Shown: in pieces, positions 52,118 to 61,046 of the stretch
How the letters are laid out: each line of letters begins with the position of its first letter
Position numbering within the stretch: position 1 is the first letter of the stretch
NCBI GenBank assembly: GCA_043738625.1
Contig: JAYUFR010000221.1
Span: 1-64,000 of the forward strand
Direction: 5' to 3'
Length of the DNA stretch: 64,000 nt
Source of the DNA: JANYCD01 sp043738625
GTDB lineage: Bacteria > Pseudomonadota > Gammaproteobacteria > Burkholderiales > Rhodocyclaceae
Notes under the pieces: generated by a model
What the model saw: the letters and a program-made list of their open reading frames with translations, nothing else
Databases searched by the model: none
Told to the model about the DNA's origin: nothing
Translations under genes and position numbers: made by a program

Positions 52118-54076
52118 TTGTTAGTCGCAGGAGTTGAAGAACAAGCACAGGAACGGGGATGGCTCGCCTCCGCCGTTGCGCTTGCCAATGTTCCAACCTT
52201 GGCGTGTTTGCTAGTGCATTTGACCGGCGAACGGCGCTGGATCGAGGGGCGTTATGTACCAAGTCGTGTCCGCGGCCTTGACGATAACGATAGTGGCGGA
52301 CTAGCCGAGGAAGTACAGCTCGAAATCCGGCGCGCAAGCTCAGAGGCGCTATCGGCTTGGTTTGCAGGGCGCGCGCCGCTCCTGCCCAATCCTTCGGATA
52401 ATTTGCTGGTGGAGATGATGAGCGTATCGCTCGGTGACGTGATTCCACCCGAATATGCGCCCATGATCCGCCGCGACCTTGAGCTGCCTGCGTCCAGCGC
52501 AACTTCAACAGAGTCGACCCCAAGCGCAAGTCCGCCAGCGGACTTTTGTGCTTTGATCATTGGTGCCGGGATATCCGGGCTGTGTGCCGCCGTAGAGTTT
52601 GCGAAGGCCGGTGTTCGCTATGTGATTCTCGAACGCAGGCACGAACTGGGAGGTGTCTGGTTCGACAACCGCTACCCAGGCGCTGCCTGCGATGTGCCCA
52701 GTCACCTGTACTCATTCTCATTTGCACCCTATGACTGGTCGCGCTTTTTTGCAGGCAGTCGAGAAATTCATGCGTATCTGGAGCGCGTGGCAGATGATTT
52801 CAAAATTCGCGATCACATCCGTTTCGGCATGGAAGTAACGGAAGCTCGTTACGACGAGGTCAATGGTCGGTGGGAAGCTGAGGTCATCACGGCAGCAGGC
52901 AAACGCGAAAAACTGCATGCCAACATAGTGATCAGCTGTGTCGGCGCATTTAACAAGCCGCGTATTCCCGATGTTCCAGGACTTGCTAATTTTAAGGGGT
53001 CGAGCGTGCACACCGCGCGCTATCCGGATGCGGGTATCGACTTGACCGGGCGTCATGTGATTCTCGTCGGCAACGGTGCCAGCGCGATGCAGGTCGCACC
53101 GGCGATCGCCGACGCAGTCGCCTCGCTCACCATTGTACAGCGAACGCCGCAATGGGTCGCGCCATTCCCCAAATTTGGTCGAGCAATTCCTGAAGCCTTG
53201 CGCCAACTATTAATGCGAGTGCCGCTGTACCGGCTGTGGTACCGACTGCGGCTGAGTTGGGCGTTCAATGACAAATTATATGAGGCGGTGAAGGTAGATG
53301 CGGCTTGGATGGGCGAAGGCCGCTCGATCAATGCCATCAACGACGCTCATCGAAAGGGACTAACGGCATACATGAAGACGGAATTGGGGTCGGCAGAACA
53401 CTTACTTGCGGCAGTGCTACCGGAATATCCGCCATTCGGAAAAAGGATGTTGCTGGACAATGGTTGGTTTAGCACTCTGGCGCGAAAAAATGTCCGGCAT
53501 GTAGTCGGCGGCGTCACCGAAGTTTTGCCGAATGCCGTCATCACCAGTGATGGTGCCAAGCACCCGGCGGACGTCATCATCTGGGCGACGGGCTTTGATG
53601 TCGTCAATTTTCTGGCACCGATGAAGATTTCCGGGTTGCAAGGTCGTACTTTGCATGGCGACTGGGAGGGGGACAATGCGCGCGCCTTTCTCGGCACGGT
53701 TATGCCTGGCTTTCCGAACTTTTTTTGCCTTTATGGACCTAATTCGCAATTCGGGCATGGGGGCAGTCTTATTATGGTTCTCGAACGCCAGATGCACTAC
53801 GTGATGTCGCTACTGCGACAGATGTTCGCGCGCGGCATCGAGCAGGTCGACGTGCACCAAAACAGGCACGATGACTACAATGCAAAGGTAGATCGCACGC
53901 ACGAGGGACTGGTGTGGGCTTTTCCTGGCGTCGAAAACTATTACAAGAACTCCAAGGGACGCAATGTGGTGAACAATCCATTCCGCATATTGGAAGTCTG
54001 GCGCATGACGGAAACAGCTAATTTGAGCGATTTTAACTGCAGCGGGGCCGCGCCGGTGCGCGGTCGTACCTATTAA
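52118..54076 (+). CDS. Baeyer-Villiger monooxygenase with N-terminal extension (HAPMO-like)
   Basis: The 652-residue protein has a roughly 140-residue helical N-terminal domain (TLACLLVHLTGERRW...IPPEYAPMIRRDL), then GAGISGLCAAVEF (FAD), GGVWFDNRYPGAACDVPS, fingerprint FKGSSVHTARYP, and GNGASAMQVAP (NADPH). The layout matches 4-hydroxyacetophenone monooxygenase-type BVMOs. The fingerprint has Tyr where Trp/Phe is usual, and the second Rossmann motif is GNGAS rather than GTGSS. It starts with a TTG preceded by GGAG; no in-frame ATG is close. It leads a tight operon with beta-oxidation genes, the next starting directly after its stop. Confidence 0.9.
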   Translation: MLVAGVEEQAQERGWLASAVALANVPTLACLLVHLTGERRWIEGRYVPSRVRGLDDNDSGGLAEEVQLEIRRASSEALSAWFAGRAPLLPNPSDNLLVEMMSVSLGDVIPPEYAPMIRRDLELPASSATSTESTPSASPPADFCALIIGAGISGLCAAVEFAKAGVRYVILERRHELGGVWFDNRYPGAACDVPSHLYSFSFAPYDWSRFFAGSREIHAYLERVADDFKIRDHIRFGMEVTEARYDEVNGRWEAEVITAAGKREKLHANIVISCVGAFNKPRIPDVPGLANFKGSSVHTARYPDAGIDLTGRHVILVGNGASAMQVAPAIADAVASLTIVQRTPQWVAPFPKFGRAIPEALRQLLMRVPLYRLWYRLRLSWAFNDKLYEAVKVDAAWMGEGRSINAINDAHRKGLTAYMKTELGSAEHLLAAVLPEYPPFGKRMLLDNGWFSTLARKNVRHVVGGVTEVLPNAVITSDGAKHPADVIIWATGFDVVNFLAPMKISGLQGRTLHGDWEGDNARAFLGTVMPGFPNFFCLYGPNSQFGHGGSLIMVLERQMHYVMSLLRQMFARGIEQVDVHQNRHDDYNAKVDRTHEGLVWAFPGVENYYKNSKGRNVVNNPFRILEVWRMTETANLSDFNCSGAAPVRGRTY

Positions 54077-54841
54077 ATGACAGCACCCGTCCTAATTGAA
54101 CAGCAAGATGCAACGCTAATCGTATCTATTAATCGACCTCGGCAGCGCAACGCTGTGAACCGGTCGGTGTCGTTAGCAATTGCCGAAGCATTGGACAGGT
54201 TAGATCAGCAACCTGAATTGCGGGTGGGTATTCTGACGGGGCACGGCGACACATTTTGTGCCGGGATGGATCTACGCGCATTTCTCGACGGCGAGCGTCC
54301 CGAGCTCGAAAATCGAGGATTTGGCGGTCTGACCGAAGCCCTTCCGCGCAAGCCGCTGATCGCCGCGGTCGAAGGCTATGCGCTGGCGGGCGGATGTGAA
54401 CTGGCGCTGGCCTGCGATTTGATCGTCGCGGCCGAAAACGCCTGGTTCGGCTTGCCAGAAGTTACTCGCGGGCTGGTGGCAGGTTCCGGCGGGCTGGTTC
54501 GTCTGCCGCGGCGAATTCCTCGGGCGATCGCGTTGGAATATGCGCTCACTGGCGAGCGGATGGATGCATCCACCGCACATCGCTGGGGCCTCGTCAACCG
54601 ACTGACGCCTGCCGGTGGCGCTCTACAAGGCGCACTGGTATTGGCGCGCCTGATCACTGCCAATGCGCCCCTGGCAGTGGCGATGACCAAGCGGATCATG
54701 TGTGAGTCGCCTGGCTGGCAGGAAGAAGAAATCTGGCTACGGCAGCGCCCTCTGGTGGAATCCGTGCTGGCCTCCGAGGATGCACAAGAAGGCGCACGCG
54801 CCTTCGCCGAAAAACGCGCTGCCGTGTGGCGAGGGAAATGA
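54077..54841 (+). CDS. Enoyl-CoA hydratase
   Basis: The 254-residue crotonase has FCAGMDLRAF (oxyanion loop), GYALAGGCELALACD and WFGLPEVTRGLVAGSGG. Both catalytic glutamates (GGCEL and LPEV) are present, so water addition to a 2-enoyl-CoA is expected. The ATG follows the BVMO stop with no gap, and its stop is one base before the 3-hydroxyacyl-CoA dehydrogenase start. Length and motifs are typical. Confidence 0.9.
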   Translation: MTAPVLIEQQDATLIVSINRPRQRNAVNRSVSLAIAEALDRLDQQPELRVGILTGHGDTFCAGMDLRAFLDGERPELENRGFGGLTEALPRKPLIAAVEGYALAGGCELALACDLIVAAENAWFGLPEVTRGLVAGSGGLVRLPRRIPRAIALEYALTGERMDASTAHRWGLVNRLTPAGGALQGALVLARLITANAPLAVAMTKRIMCESPGWQEEEIWLRQRPLVESVLASEDAQEGARAFAEKRAAVWRGK

Positions 54842-54842
54842 T

Positions 54843-55697
54843 ATGCAGTCTATAACATACCGAGTTGCCGTCGTGGGCGGTGGAACCATGGGCATCGGAA
54901 TTGCTTATGTGGCAGCCCTTGCGGGCGGTGCCGTCATCGTTATCGAACCGGAGGACGGTCGCGCCGAGGTGTTGAGGAGCACTGTGCGGGGCGCCATCGA
55001 ATCCGCGATTACGCGCGGCAAACTGGATGAACCGCGGGGTCTGGCTCTTGCGGCAAGGATTACGCGTTACGCGCAGGTCGAGGACATTCCCAAAGGGTTC
55101 GACGTGATCGTCGAAACGGTACCGGAGCGGCTCGAACTCAAGCTCGACGTACTGAGCCGAATCGCTGCCCGCACGCCGCAGATAATTGCCACCAACACCA
55201 GCGCAATATCCATTGGTCGTCTAGCCGGAGCGTTAGCTGATGCGGATCGGTTTCTGGGCATGCACTTCTTCAATCCCGTGTGGTCGATCCGACTGGTCGA
55301 ACTGGTTAAGGGACCACAAACTTCAACGGCAACGCTCGAGAGCGCGCGTCGCTTCGTCACCTGGCTCGGCAAGGAATCGCTGACGGTTCGCGACGTCCCG
55401 GGCTTTGCGACCAGCCGTCTCGATCTGATAGCTAGTTTGGAGGCCATGCGAATGCTGGAAAGCGAGGTCGCCAGCGCAGAGGACATCGATCGCGCCGCAG
55501 TGCTGGCCTATCGACATCCCGTAGGTCCTTTGCGGTTGAGCGACATCGTTGGGCTGGATGTGCGCCTCGACATCGCGCGAACCCTTGAAGCTGCGCACGG
55601 GGCGCGTTTCTCACCACCTGAAATTCTCATCAAGATGGTCGCCGAAGGAAAGCTGGGAGCCAAATCGGGGCGCGGCTTTTTCGAATGGCCAGTATGA
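54843..55697 (+). CDS. 3-hydroxyacyl-CoA dehydrogenase
   Basis: The 284-residue protein has the NAD-binding VVGGGTMGIGIAYVAALAGG in register with the family, then IVETVPERLELKLDVL, ATNTSAISIG and the catalytic GMHFFNPVWSIRLVELVKG. FAxSRLDL replaces the more common FxxNRL. It carries a C-terminal helical domain but no crotonase part, unlike the FadB-like protein at 41 kb. The ATG at 54843 is chosen over an upstream extension because of the Rossmann start. It should oxidise the product of the adjacent hydratase. Confidence 0.9.
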   Translation: MQSITYRVAVVGGGTMGIGIAYVAALAGGAVIVIEPEDGRAEVLRSTVRGAIESAITRGKLDEPRGLALAARITRYAQVEDIPKGFDVIVETVPERLELKLDVLSRIAARTPQIIATNTSAISIGRLAGALADADRFLGMHFFNPVWSIRLVELVKGPQTSTATLESARRFVTWLGKESLTVRDVPGFATSRLDLIASLEAMRMLESEVASAEDIDRAAVLAYRHPVGPLRLSDIVGLDVRLDIARTLEAAHGARFSPPEILIKMVAEGKLGAKSGRGFFEWPV

Positions 55698-55725
55698 ATA
55701 TCATCGCATCCTGGAGTACTTCAAA

Positions 55726-56907
55726 ATGTCCTTAGAATCGCTATTTTCTTCGTCCTTGGTCGACACCGCCGATCATCACCGCGAACTGCGCGAAAGCGTC
55801 GGCAAGCTGGTTAGCAAATTCGGTCGCCGCTATTTCCAAGAGGTGGTCGCCAGCGGCAGACCGCCTACAGAACTGTGGCAGGCACTCGGCACGGCAGGAT
55901 TTCTGGGTGTCCATGTACCGGAAGTGTATGGCGGCGGCGGCGGCGGTCTTGCTGAACTTAACATCGCCATCGAAGAAACGGCAGCGCAAGGCTGCCCGCT
56001 ATTGTCCATGGTTATCGCGGCGATTATCGCGCCTATTATTACGAGTTTCGGCTCCGAGAAACTCAAGACGGCATGGCTGCCCGGGCTCGCCAATGGCACT
56101 CGACGGATGGCCTTTGCGATTACGGAACCGAATGCAGGTTCGAATACGCATAAAATTTCTACCAATGCGCACGCCAAGGGCAATGGATGGGTACTCAACG
56201 GTGCCAAGTACTGGACCTCTGCAATCGATGAGTCTGAGGCGGTAATGGTGGTTGCGCGTCACGGGGATGCTGCTGCCGATGGTCAACGCTCGGCGTTGTC
56301 ACTGTTCATAGTTCCGACCGCAACGCCCGGAATCACCATGCATCGGATCGATGCCGCCCTTAAGACACCTGAAAAACAATTCTCAGTGTTTTTCGACAAT
56401 GTCGAGTTGGAGGGCGAAGCGCTGATTGGGGAACCGGGCGCCGGCCTTCGACAGGTGTTTGTTGGCCTCAATGCAGAACGGATTTCCGCCGCCGCTATCA
56501 ATAATGGTATTTCACGTTTCGCGATTTCCAAAGCCGCGCAATATGCCACCGACCGGACGGTCTGGAAGTCCCCCATCGGCGCTCACCAAGGGTTGGCGCA
56601 CCCGTTGGCGGAAAGCTACATTGCCGTGCAAGCCGCAAGGTTGTTAACCGCACGAGCAGCGCAGCTGTGTGACCTGGGTGAAGATGCGGCCGAGGCCGCC
56701 AATATGGCGAAATTTTCAGCCGCTGAATCTTCACTCAAAGCCCTCGATCAGGCGATTCAGATTCATGGGGGTAATGGACTTTCCTATGAATATGGTCTCG
56801 CAGATCTATGGTTCATCGCACGCTTGCACAAGACTGCACCGGTCAGTCGCGAGATGATCCTGAACTTTGTTGCGCAGCATAGCTTGGGGCTTCCCAAGAG
56901 TTATTGA
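55726..56907 (+). CDS. Acyl-CoA dehydrogenase
   Basis: The 393-residue flavoenzyme shows MAFAITEPNAGSNTHKI near 125-140, YWTSAIDES, FFDNVELEGEALIG and the C-terminal IQIHGGNGLSYEYGLADLW helix. It ends GLPKSY like the enzyme at 2.0 kb, marking them as paralogues of one subfamily. A GGGGGG run (YGGGGGGLAE) replaces the usual EYGG.G stretch. The start MSLESLF follows CTGGAG. It supplies the enoyl-CoA for the hydratase two genes upstream. Confidence 0.9.
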   Translation: MSLESLFSSSLVDTADHHRELRESVGKLVSKFGRRYFQEVVASGRPPTELWQALGTAGFLGVHVPEVYGGGGGGLAELNIAIEETAAQGCPLLSMVIAAIIAPIITSFGSEKLKTAWLPGLANGTRRMAFAITEPNAGSNTHKISTNAHAKGNGWVLNGAKYWTSAIDESEAVMVVARHGDAAADGQRSALSLFIVPTATPGITMHRIDAALKTPEKQFSVFFDNVELEGEALIGEPGAGLRQVFVGLNAERISAAAINNGISRFAISKAAQYATDRTVWKSPIGAHQGLAHPLAESYIAVQAARLLTARAAQLCDLGEDAAEAANMAKFSAAESSLKALDQAIQIHGGNGLSYEYGLADLWFIARLHKTAPVSREMILNFVAQHSLGLPKSY

Positions 56908-56909
56908 AC

Positions 56910-58478
56910 ATGGGGGCGTTGCACAAGGGACCTCGACTCCCTGAAAAAGAAGCCCGGGGCCCGAGCTTATTGGATATTTTGCGCGCTCATGCCGCGCGGA
57001 TACCGGGGTCGCCATGCCTGTCGTTCGAGGCAGGTACGCTGACCTTCCGCACGCTGCACGAACGTAGCAGCCGCGTCGCCAATGCGCTGCGGAACAGTGG
57101 CGTTCGGCCGGGTGATCGAATCGCCGTAATCGCGCGCAACCTACCGCTGTATTACGAACTGTTTTTCGGTTGTGCCAAGGCCGCCGCGATTATGCTGCCC
57201 ATCAATTGGCGGCTCTCGCCGGCGGAAGTTGCGGCAATACTCATCGATGCGAGTCCGACGCTAATACTAATCAGCGATGAGTTCCAATCCTTGCTATCGC
57301 AGATGCCGTCAGGACCTATGGTGATCGATTTAGACCGTACGTATAGCACCTGGCGGGACGCAGCATCTCCCGTAGATCCGAACCAACCGAGCGCACCCGA
57401 CGATGCGATACTTATACTCTACACCTCAGGGACAACCGGACTGCCGAAAGGCGCGACGATTAGCCACGATAACCTATCGTACGTCGAGCGCATGGCTCGC
57501 GAAGCGTGGGGCTTTACCGCTACGAGCGTCAATCTCGTGGCAATGCCGCTTTTTCATATCGGCGGAATCGGTTACGGCATGATGGCGCTGAGCCAAGGGG
57601 GGCACACCGTGCTGCTACAACAACCGGCACCGCCGGTTGTGATTGAGGCAATCCGCCGTCATTCTGTCACGCACGCTTTTTTTGTGCCGGCGGTGATCCA
57701 GATGCTAGTCGATGCGCCGGGTGTGGATGAGATGAACTTGAGCAGCCTGCAGCGCATCCTGTACGGCGCTTCCCCCATTAGCGAAATGCTGGTGAAACGT
57801 GCGATTGCGGTTTTCGGCTGCGCGTTCAATCATGCCTATGGAATGACCGAGACGGCGGGCACGGTCATCACGCTTGCACCACAAGATCATGATCCGGGCG
57901 GCCCGCTGGTGCATCGCCTGCGATCTTGCGGTTTGCCTTTGCCCTGGGTCGAATTGGCTCTCATCAATCCGGTAACCGGTGAGGCAGTGCCGAGCGGCGA
58001 GGTTGGAGAAATCCGGATACGATCGCGAATGACCATGTTAGGTTACTGGCGCAAACCGGCAGAAACTGCCGCGACCATCACCTCCGATGGCTGGCTGTGC
58101 ACGGGCGATGCAGCCTTTCAGGATGCCGATGGCTATATTTACATTCATGATCGTTACAAGGACATGATCGTTTCGGGTGGCGAAAACATTTACCCGACCG
58201 AGATCGAAAATGTTCTGTCCGATCACCCCGGAGTCGCCGAGGTTGCGGTAATTGGCGTCCCGCATCCGCGCTGGGGCGAAACGCCCAAGGCCTTTGTCGT
58301 GGCGAGCAACGCGATACAGCCGTCAGCGGCAGAGTTGATTGCGTTCACGCGCAGCCGTCTGGCGCATTATAAATGTCCAACCTCTGTGGTGTTCGTAGCA
58401 ACACTGCCGCGCAATGCCTCAGGCAAAATTTTAAAACGTGCCATGCGTGACGAAGCCTGGTTGCGCAGTCAACCATGA
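56910..58478 (+). CDS. Long/medium-chain acyl-CoA synthetase (FadD-like)
   Basis: The 522-residue ligase has ILYTSGTTGLPKGATISH, MPLFHIGGIGY, AYGMTETAG, GWLCTGDAAFQD, DRYKDMIVSGGENIYPTEIE and RNASGKILKR with an intact A10 lysine. Unlike the ligase at 43.9 kb it therefore appears fully competent. The ATG at 56910 follows the dehydrogenase stop; a TTG two codons earlier would overlap it. Its end overlaps the NTF2-like gene by four bases. Confidence 0.9.
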   Translation: MGALHKGPRLPEKEARGPSLLDILRAHAARIPGSPCLSFEAGTLTFRTLHERSSRVANALRNSGVRPGDRIAVIARNLPLYYELFFGCAKAAAIMLPINWRLSPAEVAAILIDASPTLILISDEFQSLLSQMPSGPMVIDLDRTYSTWRDAASPVDPNQPSAPDDAILILYTSGTTGLPKGATISHDNLSYVERMAREAWGFTATSVNLVAMPLFHIGGIGYGMMALSQGGHTVLLQQPAPPVVIEAIRRHSVTHAFFVPAVIQMLVDAPGVDEMNLSSLQRILYGASPISEMLVKRAIAVFGCAFNHAYGMTETAGTVITLAPQDHDPGGPLVHRLRSCGLPLPWVELALINPVTGEAVPSGEVGEIRIRSRMTMLGYWRKPAETAATITSDGWLCTGDAAFQDADGYIYIHDRYKDMIVSGGENIYPTEIENVLSDHPGVAEVAVIGVPHPRWGETPKAFVVASNAIQPSAAELIAFTRSRLAHYKCPTSVVFVATLPRNASGKILKRAMRDEAWLRSQP

Positions 58479-59281
58479 GTAACTCGATTAGCGCCCCAGC
58501 GCGGCTGCTGCGTAGCTTCGCGCTCGACTTTTTGACTTGTCATGATCTGAGTGCGGCCAGCCGGATCATGGATACCGACTATCGCTTGAGCATCGGCGGT
58601 CATGTTTTGGACGGTCGTGATAAGGCCTATCTGCCGGCAACCGCCGCGCAGCTCGAACAATTCCCAGGGCTTGTGGTCACGGTACATGATGTCGTGCTCG
58701 GCCCGGATGCAATGGCGATGCGCTTCACTGAACATGGCGTATCCGCTAAGCACAAGGGTCGGGCCGCAGCTTGGGGCGGTGTGAGCCTGTTTCGGATAAA
58801 AAATGATCGCTTGCGTTATGGCTGGGCGGAAGAAGACTATTTTGCCCGCAAGCGCCAGCTTGCAACCGGGCATTGCGATCCGGTGAAGCCACCGCATCCT
58901 GCGCCTTGGGATGTGGGGGTTGAGTTGCCCAATGACGCGGCAACCGACATTGCACTTGTTTGGCTCAAAGATCCAGGGGCAATCGCCAACACTGCAAACA
59001 TCGACGAAATCAGTTCTGCCGGTCCTTCCTTCGCTGAGTTAATCACGGTCGATACATTTTGCGTTGATGAAATTTTCTCAGCGGGTCAGCGAGTTGCCTT
59101 TCGTATTGTCGGCCATGGGGGCTACGCGGGTGGTTTCACAGACATCGACAGATCTTTGATTGGCCAGCGCGTCGCCATAAGTATCGCGGGATTACTGACT
59201 GTGCGCCTCGGCCAAGTCGTGGAAGTGCAGATTGTTTTCGATCGGCTGGGCCTGCACCGTTCCCTACTGAAGCAAGCATGA
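58475..59281 (+). CDS. Tandem NTF2/SnoaL-like fold protein
   Basis: The 268-residue protein looks like two NTF2-like cones in one chain. The first (about 8-130) has LLRSFALDFLTCHDLSAASRIM, VVTVHDVVLGPDAMAMRFTE and a GVSLFRIKNDRLRYGW strand pair with WAEEDYFARKRQL. The second (about 150-268) has AGQRVAFRIVGHGGYAGGFTD and LLTVRLGQVVEVQIVFDRLGL. Single-domain SnoaL relatives isomerise, cyclise or hydrate ring compounds, including steroid delta-isomerase. I infer an isomerase/hydratase or binding role. It overlaps the ligase and precedes the cyclase by seven bases. Confidence 0.65.
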   Translation: MSNSISAPARLLRSFALDFLTCHDLSAASRIMDTDYRLSIGGHVLDGRDKAYLPATAAQLEQFPGLVVTVHDVVLGPDAMAMRFTEHGVSAKHKGRAAAWGGVSLFRIKNDRLRYGWAEEDYFARKRQLATGHCDPVKPPHPAPWDVGVELPNDAATDIALVWLKDPGAIANTANIDEISSAGPSFAELITVDTFCVDEIFSAGQRVAFRIVGHGGYAGGFTDIDRSLIGQRVAISIAGLLTVRLGQVVEVQIVFDRLGLHRSLLKQA

Positions 59282-59288
59282 GCTGATT

Positions 59289-60101
59289 ATGGCACGCAGA
59301 ATCGTCGATCTATCAATCTTCCTTGAGAACGATGTCATTTCCGATCCTCCGGGTTATCGGCCCAAGATCAGCTATATCGATCACAAAATGTCGGTGCCCG
59401 AGCTAATGGGTTTTTTCCCGGGCTTAAAGCCAGCAGACCTTCCGGCCGGCGAAGCCTGGGCGATCGAGAAGATAGAACTCATCACGCACAATGGTACTCA
59501 TCTCGACGCGCCCTATCATTTCGCTTCGACCATGAACAATGGCGAGCGTGCGATTACCATTGACGAAGTGCCACTCGAGTGGTGTTTCCAACCCGGTGTA
59601 AAACTCGACTTCCGTCACTTTGCGGACGGCTATGTGGTCACTGCCGAAGATATCGATGAGGAACTCGCCAAGATCGGCCATCGCTTAGCGCCGCTTGAAA
59701 TCGTCTTGATCAACACGCGCGCTGGATTGCGTTACGGCCACGACGATTATGTCGCGTCGGGCTGCGGCATGGGACGTGCGGCGACATTGCGGATGCTGGA
59801 GGCGGGTGTTCGCGTAACCGGTACCGATGGTTGGAGTTGGGACGCGCCTTTCTCTGAGACCGCGAAGCGCTATGCCGGGAGCGGTGATCCCAGTGTCATC
59901 TGGGAAGGTCACAAGGCCAGCCTCGAGATTGGCTACTGCCACTTAGAAAAATTACACAATCTTGAAGTGCTGCCGCCGACGGGTTTCATGGTGTCTTGTT
60001 TTCCATTCAAAATCCGCGGTGCCTCGGCGGGCTTTACCCGCGCTGTCGCTATCTTTGAGGATCCGGACAGGTTGGAACTAACTTCCGAACGCCCGCTTTA
60101 G
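59289..60101 (+). CDS. Cyclase-family metal-dependent hydrolase
   Basis: The 270-residue protein has the signature HNGTHLDAPYHF (HxGTHxDxPxH) near 71-82 and later TDGWSWDAPFSE. It is shorter and diverged from the member at 22.1 kb and resembles the kynurenine formamidase/isatin hydrolase group more closely. It would hydrolyse a cyclic amide, lactone or activated ketone. It is the last gene of the plus operon and its end overlaps a convergent esterase gene by 24 bases. Confidence 0.85.
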   Translation: MARRIVDLSIFLENDVISDPPGYRPKISYIDHKMSVPELMGFFPGLKPADLPAGEAWAIEKIELITHNGTHLDAPYHFASTMNNGERAITIDEVPLEWCFQPGVKLDFRHFADGYVVTAEDIDEELAKIGHRLAPLEIVLINTRAGLRYGHDDYVASGCGMGRAATLRMLEAGVRVTGTDGWSWDAPFSETAKRYAGSGDPSVIWEGHKASLEIGYCHLEKLHNLEVLPPTGFMVSCFPFKIRGASAGFTRAVAIFEDPDRLELTSERPL

Positions 60102-61019
60102 CGCGCGCTGCCGATCCACCCCAAACTGTTGCGAGACGCGCGCGCCTGTCACTCGTTCAAAACCATGATATGCACCGGGATACAGGTGCAATTCAACCTT
60201 GACATCGTCGTCCAACAGGCGCCGCGCAAAATTTAAGTCTTCTTGGGCAAACAGATCGAGACTGCCGACTGCAATGAAGGTGTCGGGCAGTCCTGCGTAG
60301 GTTTTGGCGCGTGCGGGAACAGCGTAGGCGATTGCCGAATTATCGTCTATCGCACCGATCAAAGCGTTCCAGCCGAAGCGATTCGAAGCGCATGACCAAC
60401 TCATGTCGCGCGACCTCATCGACTGTTCGTTGCAGCTGGTGCGATCGTCCAGCATCGGCGCAACCAGCGACAGGAAACTGACCGGGCACTCGTTCCCGTC
60501 ACGCACGAGCAGTGCAAGGCCGACCGCCATACCTGCACCGGCGCTCTCTCCGGCAATGGCAATGCGTCCGCTATCAATGCCTAATTCAGCCGCATGCAGA
60601 TACAGCCATCGCAGAGCCGCAAGACAGTCCTGAAGGCCGGCCGGATAGGGATTTTCAGGTGCCAGGCGATAGGCCACGGAAACGACGACGCAAGCGACTT
60701 CGCTCACGAATTGCCGATGTTGCGCATCCGACATCTCGGGCATGCCCATGATATGCCCGCCGGCATGAATATGCAGGATGGCGGGCCGGGCGCCACCGGC
60801 CGATAGCCCGTAAATTAACAAGCGCACGTTTGGCGCGCCATTGAATCCCGGGATTCGCCGCTCCTCGCAGGGGATAGCCAAATTATCAAGCGACGGCACG
60901 GCACCCATTCTTGCCGCGAGACCCGCGCGAATCTCCGGCAATATCGCATCCGTCAGATCAAAGCGCGGATACTGTTCCAGAAATGGCAAAAGCTCCGGAT
61001 CGACGTTGCGCCTCGACAT
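60078..61019 (-). CDS. Alpha/beta hydrolase, HSL family
   Basis: The 313-residue protein has oxyanion motif HAGGH in place of HGGG, nucleophile GESAGAGMA, an acid in SLDLFAQED and the AYHGFE histidine. It differs from the esterases at 29.3 and 37.7 kb (GESAG versus GDSAG), so it probably has a different substrate. It is convergent with the cyclase gene and lies 27 bases from the amidohydrolase gene upstream on the same strand, so the two are likely co-transcribed. Confidence 0.87.
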   Translation of the reverse strand: MSRRNVDPELLPFLEQYPRFDLTDAILPEIRAGLAARMGAVPSLDNLAIPCEERRIPGFNGAPNVRLLIYGLSAGGARPAILHIHAGGHIMGMPEMSDAQHRQFVSEVACVVVSVAYRLAPENPYPAGLQDCLAALRWLYLHAAELGIDSGRIAIAGESAGAGMAVGLALLVRDGNECPVSFLSLVAPMLDDRTSCNEQSMRSRDMSWSCASNRFGWNALIGAIDDNSAIAYAVPARAKTYAGLPDTFIAVGSLDLFAQEDLNFARRLLDDDVKVELHLYPGAYHGFERVTGARVSQQFGVDRQRALKRAFGS

Positions 61020-61046
61020 CCTGCCCCCCTACTCTGCCAACTGAGA

